Source of the DNA: Dethiosulfovibrio faecalis
GTDB lineage: Bacteria > Synergistota > Synergistia > Synergistales > Dethiosulfovibrionaceae
Length of the DNA stretch: 64,000 nt
Assembly (NCBI RefSeq): GCF_021568795.1
Contig: NZ_JAKGUE010000001.1
Location: forward strand, 62,001 to 126,000
Direction: 5' to 3'
A program made the position numbers and the translations under genes. Shown in pieces: positions 1 through 8,911 of this stretch. Within the stretch, counting starts at the first letter, position 1. The number at the start of each line of letters is the position of its first letter. The notes beneath the pieces are model-generated. The model saw nothing but the letters and a program-made list of their open reading frames with translations, had not been told where the DNA came from and made no database searches.

Positions 1-380
1 TGTCATTCGTGTCGGCCTGGGATCACTGGATAGCCGCCGGTCTTCTCTGGTTTGTCGGGGGAAACATGATATTCGAGTCTATCAAGCCAGACAAAGACTG
101 CTCCGGTCTAGACACGGCCAAGACCAGGGTCCTGCTGGGATTGGCCGTGGCTACCTCTATAGACGCCATGGCGGTCGGTTTTTCCACCGCCACTTTAGGG
201 GAGTCCGTCATGCCTTTGGCCCTCGCTGCTGGGGTTATAACCTACCTTCTTTCCGTCTTCGGAGCGATGGCCGGGTGTCGTCTGGGAAGCGCCACTGGAC
301 ACAGAGCGGAGATGTTGGGAGGCCTTTGTCTCTGCCTAATAGGTTTGGAGATATTGGCAAGCCATATGAATTGGATATAG
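1..380 (+). CDS. mntP: Manganese efflux pump MntP, 5'-truncated by window edge
   Basis: The product is a small membrane exporter that lowers cytoplasmic Mn2+. Only about 125 C-terminal residues are visible; the family is about 185 residues, so the first membrane segments lie off the left edge. The frame is open back to base 3, so the GTG at position 9 is probably internal. The visible part has four hydrophobic segments and the family hallmark VATSIDAMAVG, in which the aspartate within a membrane helix is characteristic. A hairpin follows the stop codon. Confidence 0.9.
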   Translation, partial: SFVSAWDHWIAAGLLWFVGGNMIFESIKPDKDCSGLDTAKTRVLLGLAVATSIDAMAVGFSTATLGESVMPLALAAGVITYLLSVFGAMAGCRLGSATGHRAEMLGGLCLCLIGLEILASHMNWI

Positions 381-390
381 GTAAAGTAAA

Positions 391-414
391 CGGGGTCCTC
401 TTCGAAGGGCCCCG
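391..414. terminator. Bidirectional terminator-like hairpin
   Basis: A 9-bp stem (391-399 with 406-414, one G-T pair) and a 6-base loop lie between the convergent mntP and aminotransferase genes. There is only a weak T stretch on either side, so it may serve both strands. Confidence 0.55.
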
Positions 415-434
415 TTCGTAGTACGTCGTTTCGT

Positions 435-1625
435 TTAACTCAGCTTCTCTATGAACTCCTTGAGTCGTCTCATTCCCTCTACGATCTCCTCCGTCGAGTT
501 GGAGTATGAAACCCTTATGTGTCCCGGTGCGAAGAAGGCGCTTCCTGGAACCATGGCCACATAGGATTTCTCCAGCAGTTTCTGACAGAAATGGACATCG
601 TCGGTCAGTTTCTCTCCGTCGCTGCTTTTGCCCAGGGCTTTTTTAACGTTGACCAGAACGTAGAAAGCCCCCTGGGGTTCTACGAACTCGATCAGAGGTA
701 TCTCGCCGAGGAGCTTGAGGATGAGGTCTCTTCTGTCGGAAAAATGACCGTGCATCTTCACGATGTCATCGTCGGCTTCCTTGAGAGCTCCGAGGGCTGC
801 GTACTGAGCGATGGAGCAGGGATTGGAGGTGAGATGTCCCTGCACCGCTCCCACCTTGGCCATCAGTTCGGACGGTCCCAGGGCGTAGCCTATTCTCCAT
901 CCCGTCATGGCGTAGGCCTTGCTGACCCCGTTTATAATTATCGTATGATCCCGGACCTCAGGAGCCAATGCGACTATCTGATGGTGAGCGGCATCGCCGT
1001 AGACCAGCTGTTCGTATATCTCGTCGTATATTATGACTATGTCTTTCTCAACAGCGATGGCGGCCAATCCCTTAAGGGTATCCTCGTCGTAGACGGCACC
1101 GGTGGGGTTGTTAGGCGAATTTATCATCATGCATTTCGTCTTGTCCGAGATCATCCGTTTTACCTCGTCCAGGTCCGGTATGGAGTTGGTTTCGGATGTG
1201 TCCACTATGACCTCTTTGCCCCCGCATAAGCGGATTTGTTCCACGTAGCTGACCCAGGCGGGAGCGAACACCATGACCTCGTCTCCCGGATCTACGATAC
1301 AGCTGAGGGCTTCGTAGAGAAGTATCTTGGCTCCCGCTCCTACGACGACGTCTCCTGGGGCGTACTCCAGGCCGAATCTCTTGGAGTAGTAGGAACACAC
1401 GGCCTCCTTGAGCTCCGGTATTCCGGTTCCGGGAGTATAGTGGGTGTAACCTTTTTCCATTGCCTCTACTGCGTACTTGAGGGCGGACTCGGGCGAGTTG
1501 AAGTCCGGCTCTCCGGCACCGAAGGAAATTACGGGCTTACCCTCCCTCTTCATCGCCTTTGCCTTGGCCACCACGGCCAGAGTGGCCGAGGGTTCAAGCG
1601 TTCGTGCCCTTTCAGAAAGAACCAT
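435..1625 (-). CDS. Class I/II pyridoxal-phosphate aminotransferase, aspartate aminotransferase type
   Basis: This is a cytoplasmic PLP enzyme of fold type I, subgroup Ib, which moves an amino group between aspartate (or a similar amino acid) and a 2-oxo acid. The 396 residues match the family length. Visible landmarks are FGAGEPDF near the N-terminus, NSPNNPTG in the middle, and SKAYAMTGWRIGY, which holds the Schiff-base lysine and a phosphate-binding arginine. Two ATGs sit three codons apart. The upstream one (1632-1634) abuts AAGGAG with no spacing, while the one at 1623-1625 has a spacing of 9, so the latter is taken as the start. Substrate preference cannot be read from sequence. Confidence 0.9.
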   Translation of the reverse strand: MVLSERARTLEPSATLAVVAKAKAMKREGKPVISFGAGEPDFNSPESALKYAVEAMEKGYTHYTPGTGIPELKEAVCSYYSKRFGLEYAPGDVVVGAGAKILLYEALSCIVDPGDEVMVFAPAWVSYVEQIRLCGGKEVIVDTSETNSIPDLDEVKRMISDKTKCMMINSPNNPTGAVYDEDTLKGLAAIAVEKDIVIIYDEIYEQLVYGDAAHHQIVALAPEVRDHTIIINGVSKAYAMTGWRIGYALGPSELMAKVGAVQGHLTSNPCSIAQYAALGALKEADDDIVKMHGHFSDRRDLILKLLGEIPLIEFVEPQGAFYVLVNVKKALGKSSDGEKLTDDVHFCQKLLEKSYVAMVPGSAFFAPGHIRVSYSNSTEEIVEGMRRLKEFIEKLS

Positions 1626-1681
1626 TCCGCTCATCTCCTTAGATTATTTGTCGTTCCGGAATCGCGTATAGCCATTTAAAC

Positions 1682-1715
1682 AAAAAAAACGAGGAAAAGC
1701 TACAGCGCTCTCGTC
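1682..1715 (-). terminator. Possible hairpin plus T8 tract upstream of the aminotransferase
   Basis: Read on the minus strand, a short CGAG/CTCG stem with an inner AGC/GCT pairing is followed by eight T (1682-1689), about 55 bases before the aminotransferase start. The position suits an attenuator or a terminator of stray transcription. The stem is weak. Confidence 0.25.
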
Positions 1716-1758
1716 CTTTTGACGAAAGTCGTTTATACTTTATGTAAGCCTCCATCGG

Positions 1759-1788
1759 TTGCAGGGATGTGAGGACAGGTGTTAAAAT
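1759..1788 (+). promoter_or_regulatory. Candidate promoter for hpf
   Basis: TTGCAG (1759-1764), an 18-base spacer, and TAAAAT (1783-1788) preceded by an extended TG. It would start transcription about 40 bases before the hpf ATG. Confidence 0.45.
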
Positions 1789-1835
1789 ACGATTGCGTAG
1801 ATAGACGCACCTGTTGGAGGAAGGGAGGAAATAGA

Positions 1836-2384
1836 ATGGACATTCGTTTTGTTGCTCGCAACGTGGAACTGGCGGACGAACTGAAGGAATACATGGAGAG
1901 GAAGCTCTCCAAACTGGAGAAATTCTTCCCCAAGATCCTTGATAACCAGATCGTCCTCAATCTCAGTCGGGGTATTCACACCGTCGAGGTGACCTCCAAC
2001 GTCAACGGCGTCATCATGAGGGGAGAGGAGAGGGATTCGGATCTGAGAAAGGCCTTCGATATAGCCCTCAAGAATCTTGAGAGGCGCATACGCAGGCACA
2101 AGAAGTATCTTGTCGATAGAGTTCAACTGAAGACCCACGACGTGTCGTTCAACATAGACGACATCTTGGCGGATATGTCGAAACCGTCGGTGGAGGAAAA
2201 AGAGGAGAAGATCGTCAAGGTCAAGAAGTTCCCCCTCAGGCCCATGAGCGCAGAGGAGGCCTGTATGCAGATGGACCTTCTGGGGCATTCGTTCTTCATC
2301 TTTTCCAACGCCGAGAACGGTGCCATGAACGTCGTCTACAAGAGAAAGTCCGGCGGATACGGCCTATTGGAACCTACGGACTAG
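1836..2384 (+). CDS. hpf: Ribosome hibernation promoting factor, long form
   Basis: This protein binds the decoding centre of idle 70S ribosomes, and the long form joins them into 100S dimers. Of 182 residues, about the first 100 form the S30AE domain (MDIRFVARNVEL onward, with the basic stretch RRIRRHKKY). A linker leads to the C-terminal dimerisation domain from about residue 125 (KKFPLRPMSAEEAC to the end). The long form is typical of Firmicutes and most other bacteria. The ATG at 1836 follows GGGAGG at a normal distance; an upstream in-frame ATG at 1779 lacks a ribosome site. It is a single gene with its own promoter and terminator. Confidence 0.93.
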   Translation: MDIRFVARNVELADELKEYMERKLSKLEKFFPKILDNQIVLNLSRGIHTVEVTSNVNGVIMRGEERDSDLRKAFDIALKNLERRIRRHKKYLVDRVQLKTHDVSFNIDDILADMSKPSVEEKEEKIVKVKKFPLRPMSAEEACMQMDLLGHSFFIFSNAENGAMNVVYKRKSGGYGLLEPTD

Positions 2385-2400
2385 ACTTGAACCTTACCGG

Positions 2401-2423
2401 AGGGGCCCTAGGGGCCCCTTTTT
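2401..2423 (+). terminator. Rho-independent terminator of hpf
   Basis: An 8-bp G+C-only stem (2401-2408 with 2412-2419), a 3-base loop and a run of five T directly after the hpf stop. Confidence 0.8.
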
Positions 2424-2462
2424 AAATTGCTATGAGTTTTCTGCTTCGGCGGAGGTGATCGC

Positions 2463-2810
2463 TTGCACGAGATGTCTTTGGTCAGCGCTATTCTGGAAAG
2501 CCTCGAAAAGATGGTGGACGAAAACGGATGGTCCTCGGTCAAATCGGTGACCCTCAAGGTGGGAGCCATGCGTCAGGTAATACCGGACGTCATGAAGTTC
2601 GCCTTCGACGTATCGGTGAAAGGAACTCCCATGGAAGGGGCGGAACTTGCTATAATCTCGGTGCCCATAAAGTTTTCCTGCCGGGGCTGCGGAGCCCGTT
2701 GGGGCGAGGAGGAACTTGGGTATCTCTGTCCTTTCTGTGGAGGGACGAACGTGGATATGGACCAAGGAATGGAACTAGAACTGGAATCCCTGGAGGTGCA
2801 GGAACGATGA
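2463..2810 (+). CDS. hypA: Hydrogenase nickel-insertion metallochaperone HypA
   Basis: HypA passes Ni2+ to the precursor of NiFe-hydrogenase large subunits together with HypB. Its 115 residues match the family. The TTG start at 2463, placed after GGAGGTGATC, puts His at residue 2 in MHEMSL; this histidine is the nickel ligand, so the TTG start is preferred over the in-frame ATG three codons later. Two CxxC pairs, CRGC and CPFC, form the zinc site near residues 73-95. Its stop overlaps the hypB start (ATGA). No hydrogenase structural gene is in the window. Confidence 0.93.
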   Translation: MHEMSLVSAILESLEKMVDENGWSSVKSVTLKVGAMRQVIPDVMKFAFDVSVKGTPMEGAELAIISVPIKFSCRGCGARWGEEELGYLCPFCGGTNVDMDQGMELELESLEVQER

Positions 2811-3469
2811 CTACGAAAAAAGTAGAAGTTCAACAGGCGGTTATGGCGGCGGATCTCAGCTACGCTCAGAAGATCAAGGATCGTCTGAAGGAGAAGGGGA
2901 TCCTCATGGTCAACCTCATAGGCTCTCCCGGTTCCGGCAAGACCACCCTTCTGGAGAAGACCCTGGGCAAGGACGGCCTCAGAGCGGCAGTGATAGAGGG
3001 CGATGTCGCCACCGACAGGGACGCTAAGAGGATCGAGGCCACAGGTGTGCCTTCGATCCAGATAAATACCAACGGAGGTTGTCATCTCGAGGCGAACTGG
3101 GTGGACTCCACCATAGACAAGCTGCCTTTGGACGAGCTGGACATAATCTTCGTAGAGAACGTGGGTAACCTGGTGTGCCCCGCCGAGTTCGACATAGGAG
3201 AGGATCACAAGGTCGCCATCTCCTCCGTGCCGGAGGGGCCGGACAAACCCCTCAAGTACCCTCTGCTTTTCACCGAGGCTTCCGCCGTGGTCCTTACCAA
3301 GACGGACCTGCTTCCCTACGTGCCTTTCGACCTGGATCTCTACTGGGGCGATGTCGGTAAACTGAACCCTAAGGCGAAGCGTTTGGATATGTCCTGTGTC
3401 AAGGGTGAGGGACTGGAGGAATGGTCTCGGATCCTTCGGGGCTGGCTAGAGGAGAAAAGGAACGGATGA
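2807..3469 (+). CDS. hypB: Hydrogenase maturation GTPase HypB
   Basis: HypB is a SIMIBI-class GTPase that drives nickel delivery from HypA. The protein has 220 residues. The P-loop is GSPGSGKT near residue 42, followed by EGDVATDRDA, CHLEA (part of the dimer metal site), VENVGNLVCP and the base-recognition motif TKTD. The histidine-rich or CxxCGC nickel-storage N-terminus of some HypB proteins is absent. ATG 2807 overlaps the hypA stop as ATGA, and the stop overlaps the next gene the same way, so the three are translationally coupled. Confidence 0.94.
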   Translation: MTTKKVEVQQAVMAADLSYAQKIKDRLKEKGILMVNLIGSPGSGKTTLLEKTLGKDGLRAAVIEGDVATDRDAKRIEATGVPSIQINTNGGCHLEANWVDSTIDKLPLDELDIIFVENVGNLVCPAEFDIGEDHKVAISSVPEGPDKPLKYPLLFTEASAVVLTKTDLLPYVPFDLDLYWGDVGKLNPKAKRLDMSCVKGEGLEEWSRILRGWLEEKRNG

Positions 3470-5436
3470 CGAAGGACTCTCCTGTCCTAGAGAGTCTTAA
3501 TCCTCGACAGAGGGAGGCGGTCTCCTACGAGGGGACCCCTCTTCTCGTCTTGGCCGGAGCCGGAAGCGGTAAGACCAGGGTCTTGACGAGCAAGCTGGCC
3601 TGGCTTGTATCGGAACGGTCGGTTCCTCCCTGGCGGATCCTGGCCGTCACCTTCACCAACAAAGCCGCCCGTGAGATGAAGGACAGGGTCGACTCCATGC
3701 TGGACGGCGGATACCCCTACGGTCAGATCTCCACATTCCACTCCTTTGGGCTTCAGATGCTCTTCAGAAACAGAGATGCCCTGGAGGCTCGGGGTTACAG
3801 GAGAAACTTCGTGGTCTTCGACAGAGGCGACTCGCTTTCCCTGGTGAAAAAATCCATGAAGGCCATGAATATGGACACATCTCAGACGGAGCCGTCATGG
3901 GTCCTGGAATGTATATCCAAGGCCAAGACCGCTTCGGATCCGGTTACCATGGACGGAGCTATTCTGGAAGGGGATATGGCGGAGCTCTACAGCCGCTACA
4001 CCAAGTCCCTTAAGGAACAGGGAGCTTTCGATTTCGACGACCTCATCGTCGTTCCGCTTCATCTCATGTCCACCGATCGGGATATACTGAAAAAAGAGAG
4101 GGATAGACTGGACTGGATCCTGGTGGACGAATACCAGGACGTGAATCGCCCCCAATTCGCCCTCCTTCGCCTTCTGGCCGGAGACTCTCCTAACGTAATG
4201 GCTGTAGGGGATCCGGATCAGTCGATCTACGGATGGAGAGGGGCGGACATGTCGGTTATCCTTGGATTCGAACGGCACTTTCCCGGATCGAAGGTGATCC
4301 TGCTGGAACAGAACTACAGATCGACCGAGACCATACTGGATGCCGCCAACTCGGTGATAGGCAACAACGTAAACCGTCCGGAAAAGAGGCTATGGACAGC
4401 TCGTTCCGGAGGAGAGCCTATAAACGTCGTGACCTTGGGGGACGAACGTTCCGAGGCCCGTTACGTATCCGATGTGGTCGAGGAGCTGCTGTCCCTCGGA
4501 TACCGTTACACCGACATGGCTGTGCTTTACCGGATGAACGCCCTTAGCAGAAACTTCGAACAGGAGTTCGTGAAAAGGGGAGTCCCTTACAGGGTCGTCA
4601 AGGGCACCGCTTTCTATGACAGAAAAGAGATAAAAGACGCCATCTCCTATCTTCGTCTAGCCGTGAACCCCAGAGACACCAGCGCTTTGGCGAGGGTGGC
4701 CAACGTCCCCCCTAGAGGGCTGGGGGCAAAGGGATTGGAGTCGGTGGAGTTCTATCTCTCAACCCACGCTTCCGAGGCCAGGACGACCTGGTGTCGCATA
4801 GCGGACGGAGGTTGCGGCCTTAGAGGAAAGGGCGATAAGGGCATAAGGGATCTGGCCCGGCACATGATATCGCTGATAGACATAGGCTCCGACTTGAATC
4901 GTGCCGTTGAGTATATAATGGACGTTATAGGCTACGGATCCTATCTGGAGAAGGGGTACCCCGATCAATTCGAGGAACGCAGGGAAAACGTCATGGAACT
5001 TACCTCCATCTCTCCCGGGTCCGAGAGTCTGGAGGACGTCCTGGCTGAAATAGCCCTCTATACCGACCAAGAGGTAGACGACATACCCGATGGTATCAGC
5101 CTGTCCTCTCTCCACGCCGCCAAGGGGCTGGAATTTCCGGTGGTGTTCGTTGTTGGAATGGAGGAGGGGATCTTCCCTCACGGAAGATCACTGGACGGAG
5201 GAAGAGACGAACTGGAGGAAGAACGAAGGCTTTGTTACGTCGGAATGACCAGAGCCGAAGAGAGGCTATATCTGACCTCGTCTCGTTTTAGGCGTCTTTT
5301 CGGTTCCGTGATGAATAACGACGTTTCCAGATTCATATGGGAGATACCCGAGAACTACCGGGTCGTAGAGAGCAGAGCAGGGGAGGGACCTAATCATGTT
5401 CGTTTTGGGAATTACCGGGGATATCGGCGCCGGTAA
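3466..5436 (+). CDS. pcrA: UvrD/PcrA-type superfamily 1 DNA helicase
   Basis: An ATP-driven 3'-5' DNA helicase for repair and removal of bound proteins. The 656 residues carry the SF1A motifs in order: LAGAGSGKT (Walker A), TFTNKAAREMK (Ia), DEYQDVNRPQ (II), VGDPDQSIYGWRGAD (III), LEQNYRS (IV), LHAAKGLEFPVVF (V) and YVGMTRAEERLYL (VI). UvrD, PcrA and Rep cannot be told apart with certainty; it is somewhat shorter than PcrA and lacks an obvious Tudor-type C-terminal tail. The ATG at 3466 overlaps the hypB stop. The 3' end overlaps coaE by 41 bases in another frame. Confidence 0.93.
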   Translation: MTKDSPVLESLNPRQREAVSYEGTPLLVLAGAGSGKTRVLTSKLAWLVSERSVPPWRILAVTFTNKAAREMKDRVDSMLDGGYPYGQISTFHSFGLQMLFRNRDALEARGYRRNFVVFDRGDSLSLVKKSMKAMNMDTSQTEPSWVLECISKAKTASDPVTMDGAILEGDMAELYSRYTKSLKEQGAFDFDDLIVVPLHLMSTDRDILKKERDRLDWILVDEYQDVNRPQFALLRLLAGDSPNVMAVGDPDQSIYGWRGADMSVILGFERHFPGSKVILLEQNYRSTETILDAANSVIGNNVNRPEKRLWTARSGGEPINVVTLGDERSEARYVSDVVEELLSLGYRYTDMAVLYRMNALSRNFEQEFVKRGVPYRVVKGTAFYDRKEIKDAISYLRLAVNPRDTSALARVANVPPRGLGAKGLESVEFYLSTHASEARTTWCRIADGGCGLRGKGDKGIRDLARHMISLIDIGSDLNRAVEYIMDVIGYGSYLEKGYPDQFEERRENVMELTSISPGSESLEDVLAEIALYTDQEVDDIPDGISLSSLHAAKGLEFPVVFVVGMEEGIFPHGRSLDGGRDELEEERRLCYVGMTRAEERLYLTSSRFRRLFGSVMNNDVSRFIWEIPENYRVVESRAGEGPNHVRFGNYRGYRRR

Positions 5437-6280
5437 GTCCACAGTGGCCTCTATCTTGGGTAACATGGGTGCCAGGGTCATAGACGCGGATCAAATAGTC
5501 CGTAGACTTTGGAACCACAGGGAGCTTGTGGATGCGGCCCGAGACAGATGGGGCGACACCGTCTTGAACGAAGACGGAAAAATATCCCCCTCCGCTGTCG
5601 CGGAGCGTTTTTTCGGAGAAGAGACGGAATATCGTTGGCTTTGCCGACTCATCCATCCCATGGTTCGAAGCGAGATGGCCTCCGGGCTTTCAGCGGAACG
5701 GGGCTGGGTGGTGGTGGAGATTCCATTGCTTTTCGAGTCCGACGTTCCCTATTGGTGCGATATGACACTTTACGTGACGGCGTCTCCGGAAAACAGGGTT
5801 GCGAGAAACTCCTTGAGAGGTCTGAACGGAGACGAACTGGACCGGAGAGAGAAATTCCTCACCCCTTCTGAGAAGAAAAAATCCATGGCGGATCTGGTGA
5901 TCAGTAACGACGGATCCCTGGATGAACTGAAGGAGATCCTGAAGTCCCACGGCGAGAAGATGCTTCGGATGTCGTCCATATGCACGGTCAAGATCCAATG
6001 CGCCTTCAAGAAACAGGCCAAGCAGCTTATATCGGGTATTCTCGGCAAAAAACTGGCATACCAGGCCAACCTGGCCTCTCTGGAGACGGCCTATTCCAGA
6101 TATGACCAGTTTCTTACGGATAACTGGGAGGTCCAGTTCTACACCCTGGCACCTCTGGTGCCGGAGATATCCCGAGTGGCTTCGGAGATAATGAAGAAGG
6201 AACCGACTCCTCTCGCAGTCGCCGATGTCCTGAGGGCTAGCCTGTCTTTCAGAGAGGCTCTCTGCGAGGCCTGTCTTTGA
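5396..6280 (+). CDS. coaE: Dephospho-CoA kinase with a C-terminal CutA1-like domain
   Basis: The N-terminal ~195 residues are dephospho-CoA kinase, the last step of coenzyme A synthesis: P-loop GDIGAGKST at residues 8-16, DADQIVRRLW, and PLLFESD followed by a lid with basic residues. The family normally ends near residue 200. Here about 97 more residues follow, from CTVKIQCAFKKQAKQL onward. Their pattern (KKLAYQAN, a central Tyr, WEVQFYTL) resembles CutA1 trimeric proteins, though the usual HPYEVP segment is replaced. The second half is a domain call by eye. Start ATG 5396 follows GGGAGGG at 9 bases inside the end of the helicase gene. Confidence 0.88.
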   Translation: MFVLGITGDIGAGKSTVASILGNMGARVIDADQIVRRLWNHRELVDAARDRWGDTVLNEDGKISPSAVAERFFGEETEYRWLCRLIHPMVRSEMASGLSAERGWVVVEIPLLFESDVPYWCDMTLYVTASPENRVARNSLRGLNGDELDRREKFLTPSEKKKSMADLVISNDGSLDELKEILKSHGEKMLRMSSICTVKIQCAFKKQAKQLISGILGKKLAYQANLASLETAYSRYDQFLTDNWEVQFYTLAPLVPEISRVASEIMKKEPTPLAVADVLRASLSFREALCEACL

Positions 6281-8907
6281 AGGTTATCACCAGTCACGTC
6301 GGCAGCGACTTCGACTCACTCGCCAGCATGATCGCCGCCGGGAAACTCTATCCCGACGGCGTTCCGTGTTTTTCCGGGTCGGCTGAACGAAACGTCAGGG
6401 ATTTTCTGAAAAGACATCGAGACCGATGGACCGTCCTGACACCAAGAAAAATCAGGATGGACGAGGTCACCCAGCTGATAGTCGTCGATACCAGGTCCGT
6501 CCGGAGATTGGGCGTTCTTGCCCCTTTGGCGGGGCGTCCGGACGTGGACGTCCACGTCTACGACCACCATCCGCCCTGCTCCGACGAGATAGACGCTTCC
6601 AAAAAGGTGATAGAGCCTGTGGGAGCGGCGGTCACCCTCATACTCGAGGAGGTGCTCCGCAGGGGAATAGCTCCGACTCCCCACGAGGCCACCCTTTTCG
6701 CCCTTGGCATATACGAGGACACCGGAGGGCTCATATTCGGCGGAACCACCACGCGGGACTATGAGATGATGTGTCGCATGAGGGAATACGGCGCGGATTT
6801 CACCCTTATCCCCTCCGCTATCGAGATGGGCCTTTCCGCATCGGAACGCAGAATGATGGATAAGCTGGTGGAGAACGCCTGGGAGAGGTACATAGCCGGT
6901 GCCAGGGTCGTCTTCACAATGGCGGCGGTCGATACCTATGTCGAGGGGTTGTCCCTCTTCGTCCACCGTCTTCGCGATTTTTTCAGCGCCGACGTAGTCC
7001 TGTCCGCCGTGAGGATGGAAGGGCGCACCTACGTCGTGGGCAGAAGCAGGCAGAACGTTCTCGACGTGGCATCTCTGCTTAAACCTCTTGGAGGAGGAGG
7101 CCATCCCCAGGCGGCGTCGGCGACGGTAAACGACAGGAGTCCTCAGAGGATTCTCCTGTCTCTCGAAAGCCAGGTGGAGGAGCTTATAACCCCGGCTATG
7201 ACCGTGTCGGGGATAATGACCAGCCCCGTCATGGCGGTGGACGAGGATAGCTCGGTGAACGACTCCTACAGGATAATGCTTCGCTACGGTCACTCCGCCC
7301 TTCCCGTTACCAGGAATGGAGGTCTGATAGGTCTTATAACCAGAAAGGACCTGGACAAGGCCCAGCTGCACGGATACGGAGAGGCCATGGTGGGAGAGTT
7401 TATGACGGAAGGGGTCATAACCGTTTCCTCTCAGGCCTCCATAGAGGAAGCCCATCGCTCCATGGTAACCCACAACATCGGCAGACTGCCGGTGGTACGA
7501 AACGGAGATCTGATAGGAATAGTCACCAGAACCGACCTTCTGAGGGCACTCTATCCCGCATCTATGCCCATGGAGGAAAGACAGATAGCTCCGGATTACC
7601 CTTGGACCGAGCCGATGGAACGTCTGTTGGACAAGGGGCTTTCCTGCTCCGACAGAGAACTGCTTAAAATGATGGGCCGCAGGGCTCACGAGATGGGAAT
7701 GGCTGCCTACGTCGTAGGAGGTGTCGTGAGGGATCTCCTACTCGATCGGCCCGTCTCGGATCTTGACGTGGTGGTGGAGGGCGACGCTACCGGCTTCATA
7801 AAATCCTGGGAGAGAGACGGTGCCGACGTATCGCTTCACGGTCGCTTTAAAACAGGCACGATCTCCTTCCCCGACGGGAGAAAGGTGGATGTCGCCACTG
7901 CCAGGAGGGAGTTTTACGAATTTCCCACGGCCCAGCCGACCGTCTCCAGCGATTCTCTGAAACACGATCTGTACAGGAGGGATTTTACGGTCAACGCCAT
8001 GGCTCTCTCCATCGGAGGGGAGACCTGGGGAACCCTTATAGATTACTTTGGAGGAAGACGGGATATCCTGTCCCGTAAGCTGAGAACCCTGCATAACCTC
8101 AGCTTCGTGGAGGACCCGACCAGGATCTTCAGAGGGGTCAGACTCGAGCAGAGGCTCGGTTTCGACCTAGACGACAACGCCCTGAGAACGATGAAAAACT
8201 GCGTAAGAGGCGGCTTGTTCGGCGGACTCTCCGGGTTTCGTTTGAGATCGGAGCTGGAGATATCACTGATGGAGCCCAGGCCCTGGCCCATAGTCAAGAG
8301 AATGGCCGAACTGGGACTCTGGGAGCCCCTCTTTCCGGGAATACACCTGGGCAACAGGGTAGCCAGAACTCTGCGTCGCCTCTCCGTAGCGAGAGGCAGA
8401 ATGGCCAAGGAGTTGATCCCTCTGGGAGAAGACCTCTGGATAGCCCCTCTGGCCGCCTTGCTCCAGGAGGGACCAGACGACCTGTGGCCCAGGGTCGCCG
8501 ATAGATTGAACCTCGGTGCCAGGGAAAGATCTCTTCTTCGGATGAGCGTTGACGGACTGGGAGGGGCGGAGGAAGCCATAGGAGGTCGATCTCCCAGAAA
8601 AAACTCGGAGATAGTGACCTTTTTGAGGGATGTCTCTCCGGTGGTCGCCCTCTACTGGGCTCTTTCCACCGCCCGTTGGCGTTTCAGGAGAAGGATACTG
8701 CTGTATCTGACCAGGCTCATCAAGGTGAAGCCCATGTTGTCCGGAAGCGATATATTGGCCATGGGATATTCAGAAGGACCTCGCGTCGGGGAAATCCTGG
8801 ACTCGCTGCTTCTGGCCAGGCTGGACGGAGCTGTCGACACCAGAGACGACGAAATCGCCTGGGTAGCTCGAAATTTTAAAAGAGAAGTAGAGATGGAAGG
8901 GAGATAA
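6277..8907 (+). CDS. DHH-CBS-nucleotidyltransferase fusion (CCA/poly(A) polymerase family)
   Basis: An 876-residue multidomain protein. Residues 1-150 are a DHH phosphoesterase domain (DHH at 96-98), and DHHA1 lies near 220-300 with GGGGHPQAA. Two CBS repeats span about 305-430. From about 470 comes a class II nucleotidyltransferase head, with VVGGVVRDLLL, SDLDVVVEGD (DxD metal ligands) and RRDFTVNAMAL, plus an all-helical tail. Proteins of this layout in other phyla act on tRNA 3' ends, often as the A-adding partner of a separate CC-adding enzyme; the exact activity is inferred. It starts with TTG in a TTGA overlap with coaE and is followed closely by the protease gene. Confidence 0.88.
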   Translation: MKVITSHVGSDFDSLASMIAAGKLYPDGVPCFSGSAERNVRDFLKRHRDRWTVLTPRKIRMDEVTQLIVVDTRSVRRLGVLAPLAGRPDVDVHVYDHHPPCSDEIDASKKVIEPVGAAVTLILEEVLRRGIAPTPHEATLFALGIYEDTGGLIFGGTTTRDYEMMCRMREYGADFTLIPSAIEMGLSASERRMMDKLVENAWERYIAGARVVFTMAAVDTYVEGLSLFVHRLRDFFSADVVLSAVRMEGRTYVVGRSRQNVLDVASLLKPLGGGGHPQAASATVNDRSPQRILLSLESQVEELITPAMTVSGIMTSPVMAVDEDSSVNDSYRIMLRYGHSALPVTRNGGLIGLITRKDLDKAQLHGYGEAMVGEFMTEGVITVSSQASIEEAHRSMVTHNIGRLPVVRNGDLIGIVTRTDLLRALYPASMPMEERQIAPDYPWTEPMERLLDKGLSCSDRELLKMMGRRAHEMGMAAYVVGGVVRDLLLDRPVSDLDVVVEGDATGFIKSWERDGADVSLHGRFKTGTISFPDGRKVDVATARREFYEFPTAQPTVSSDSLKHDLYRRDFTVNAMALSIGGETWGTLIDYFGGRRDILSRKLRTLHNLSFVEDPTRIFRGVRLEQRLGFDLDDNALRTMKNCVRGGLFGGLSGFRLRSELEISLMEPRPWPIVKRMAELGLWEPLFPGIHLGNRVARTLRRLSVARGRMAKELIPLGEDLWIAPLAALLQEGPDDLWPRVADRLNLGARERSLLRMSVDGLGGAEEAIGGRSPRKNSEIVTFLRDVSPVVALYWALSTARWRFRRRILLYLTRLIKVKPMLSGSDILAMGYSEGPRVGEILDSLLLARLDGAVDTRDDEIAWVARNFKREVEMEGR

Positions 8908-8911
8908 CCAT

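Noticed and set aside
6316-7689. Open frame of 457 codons opposite the DHH-CBS protein gene
   Set aside because: Antisense shadow with no domain.
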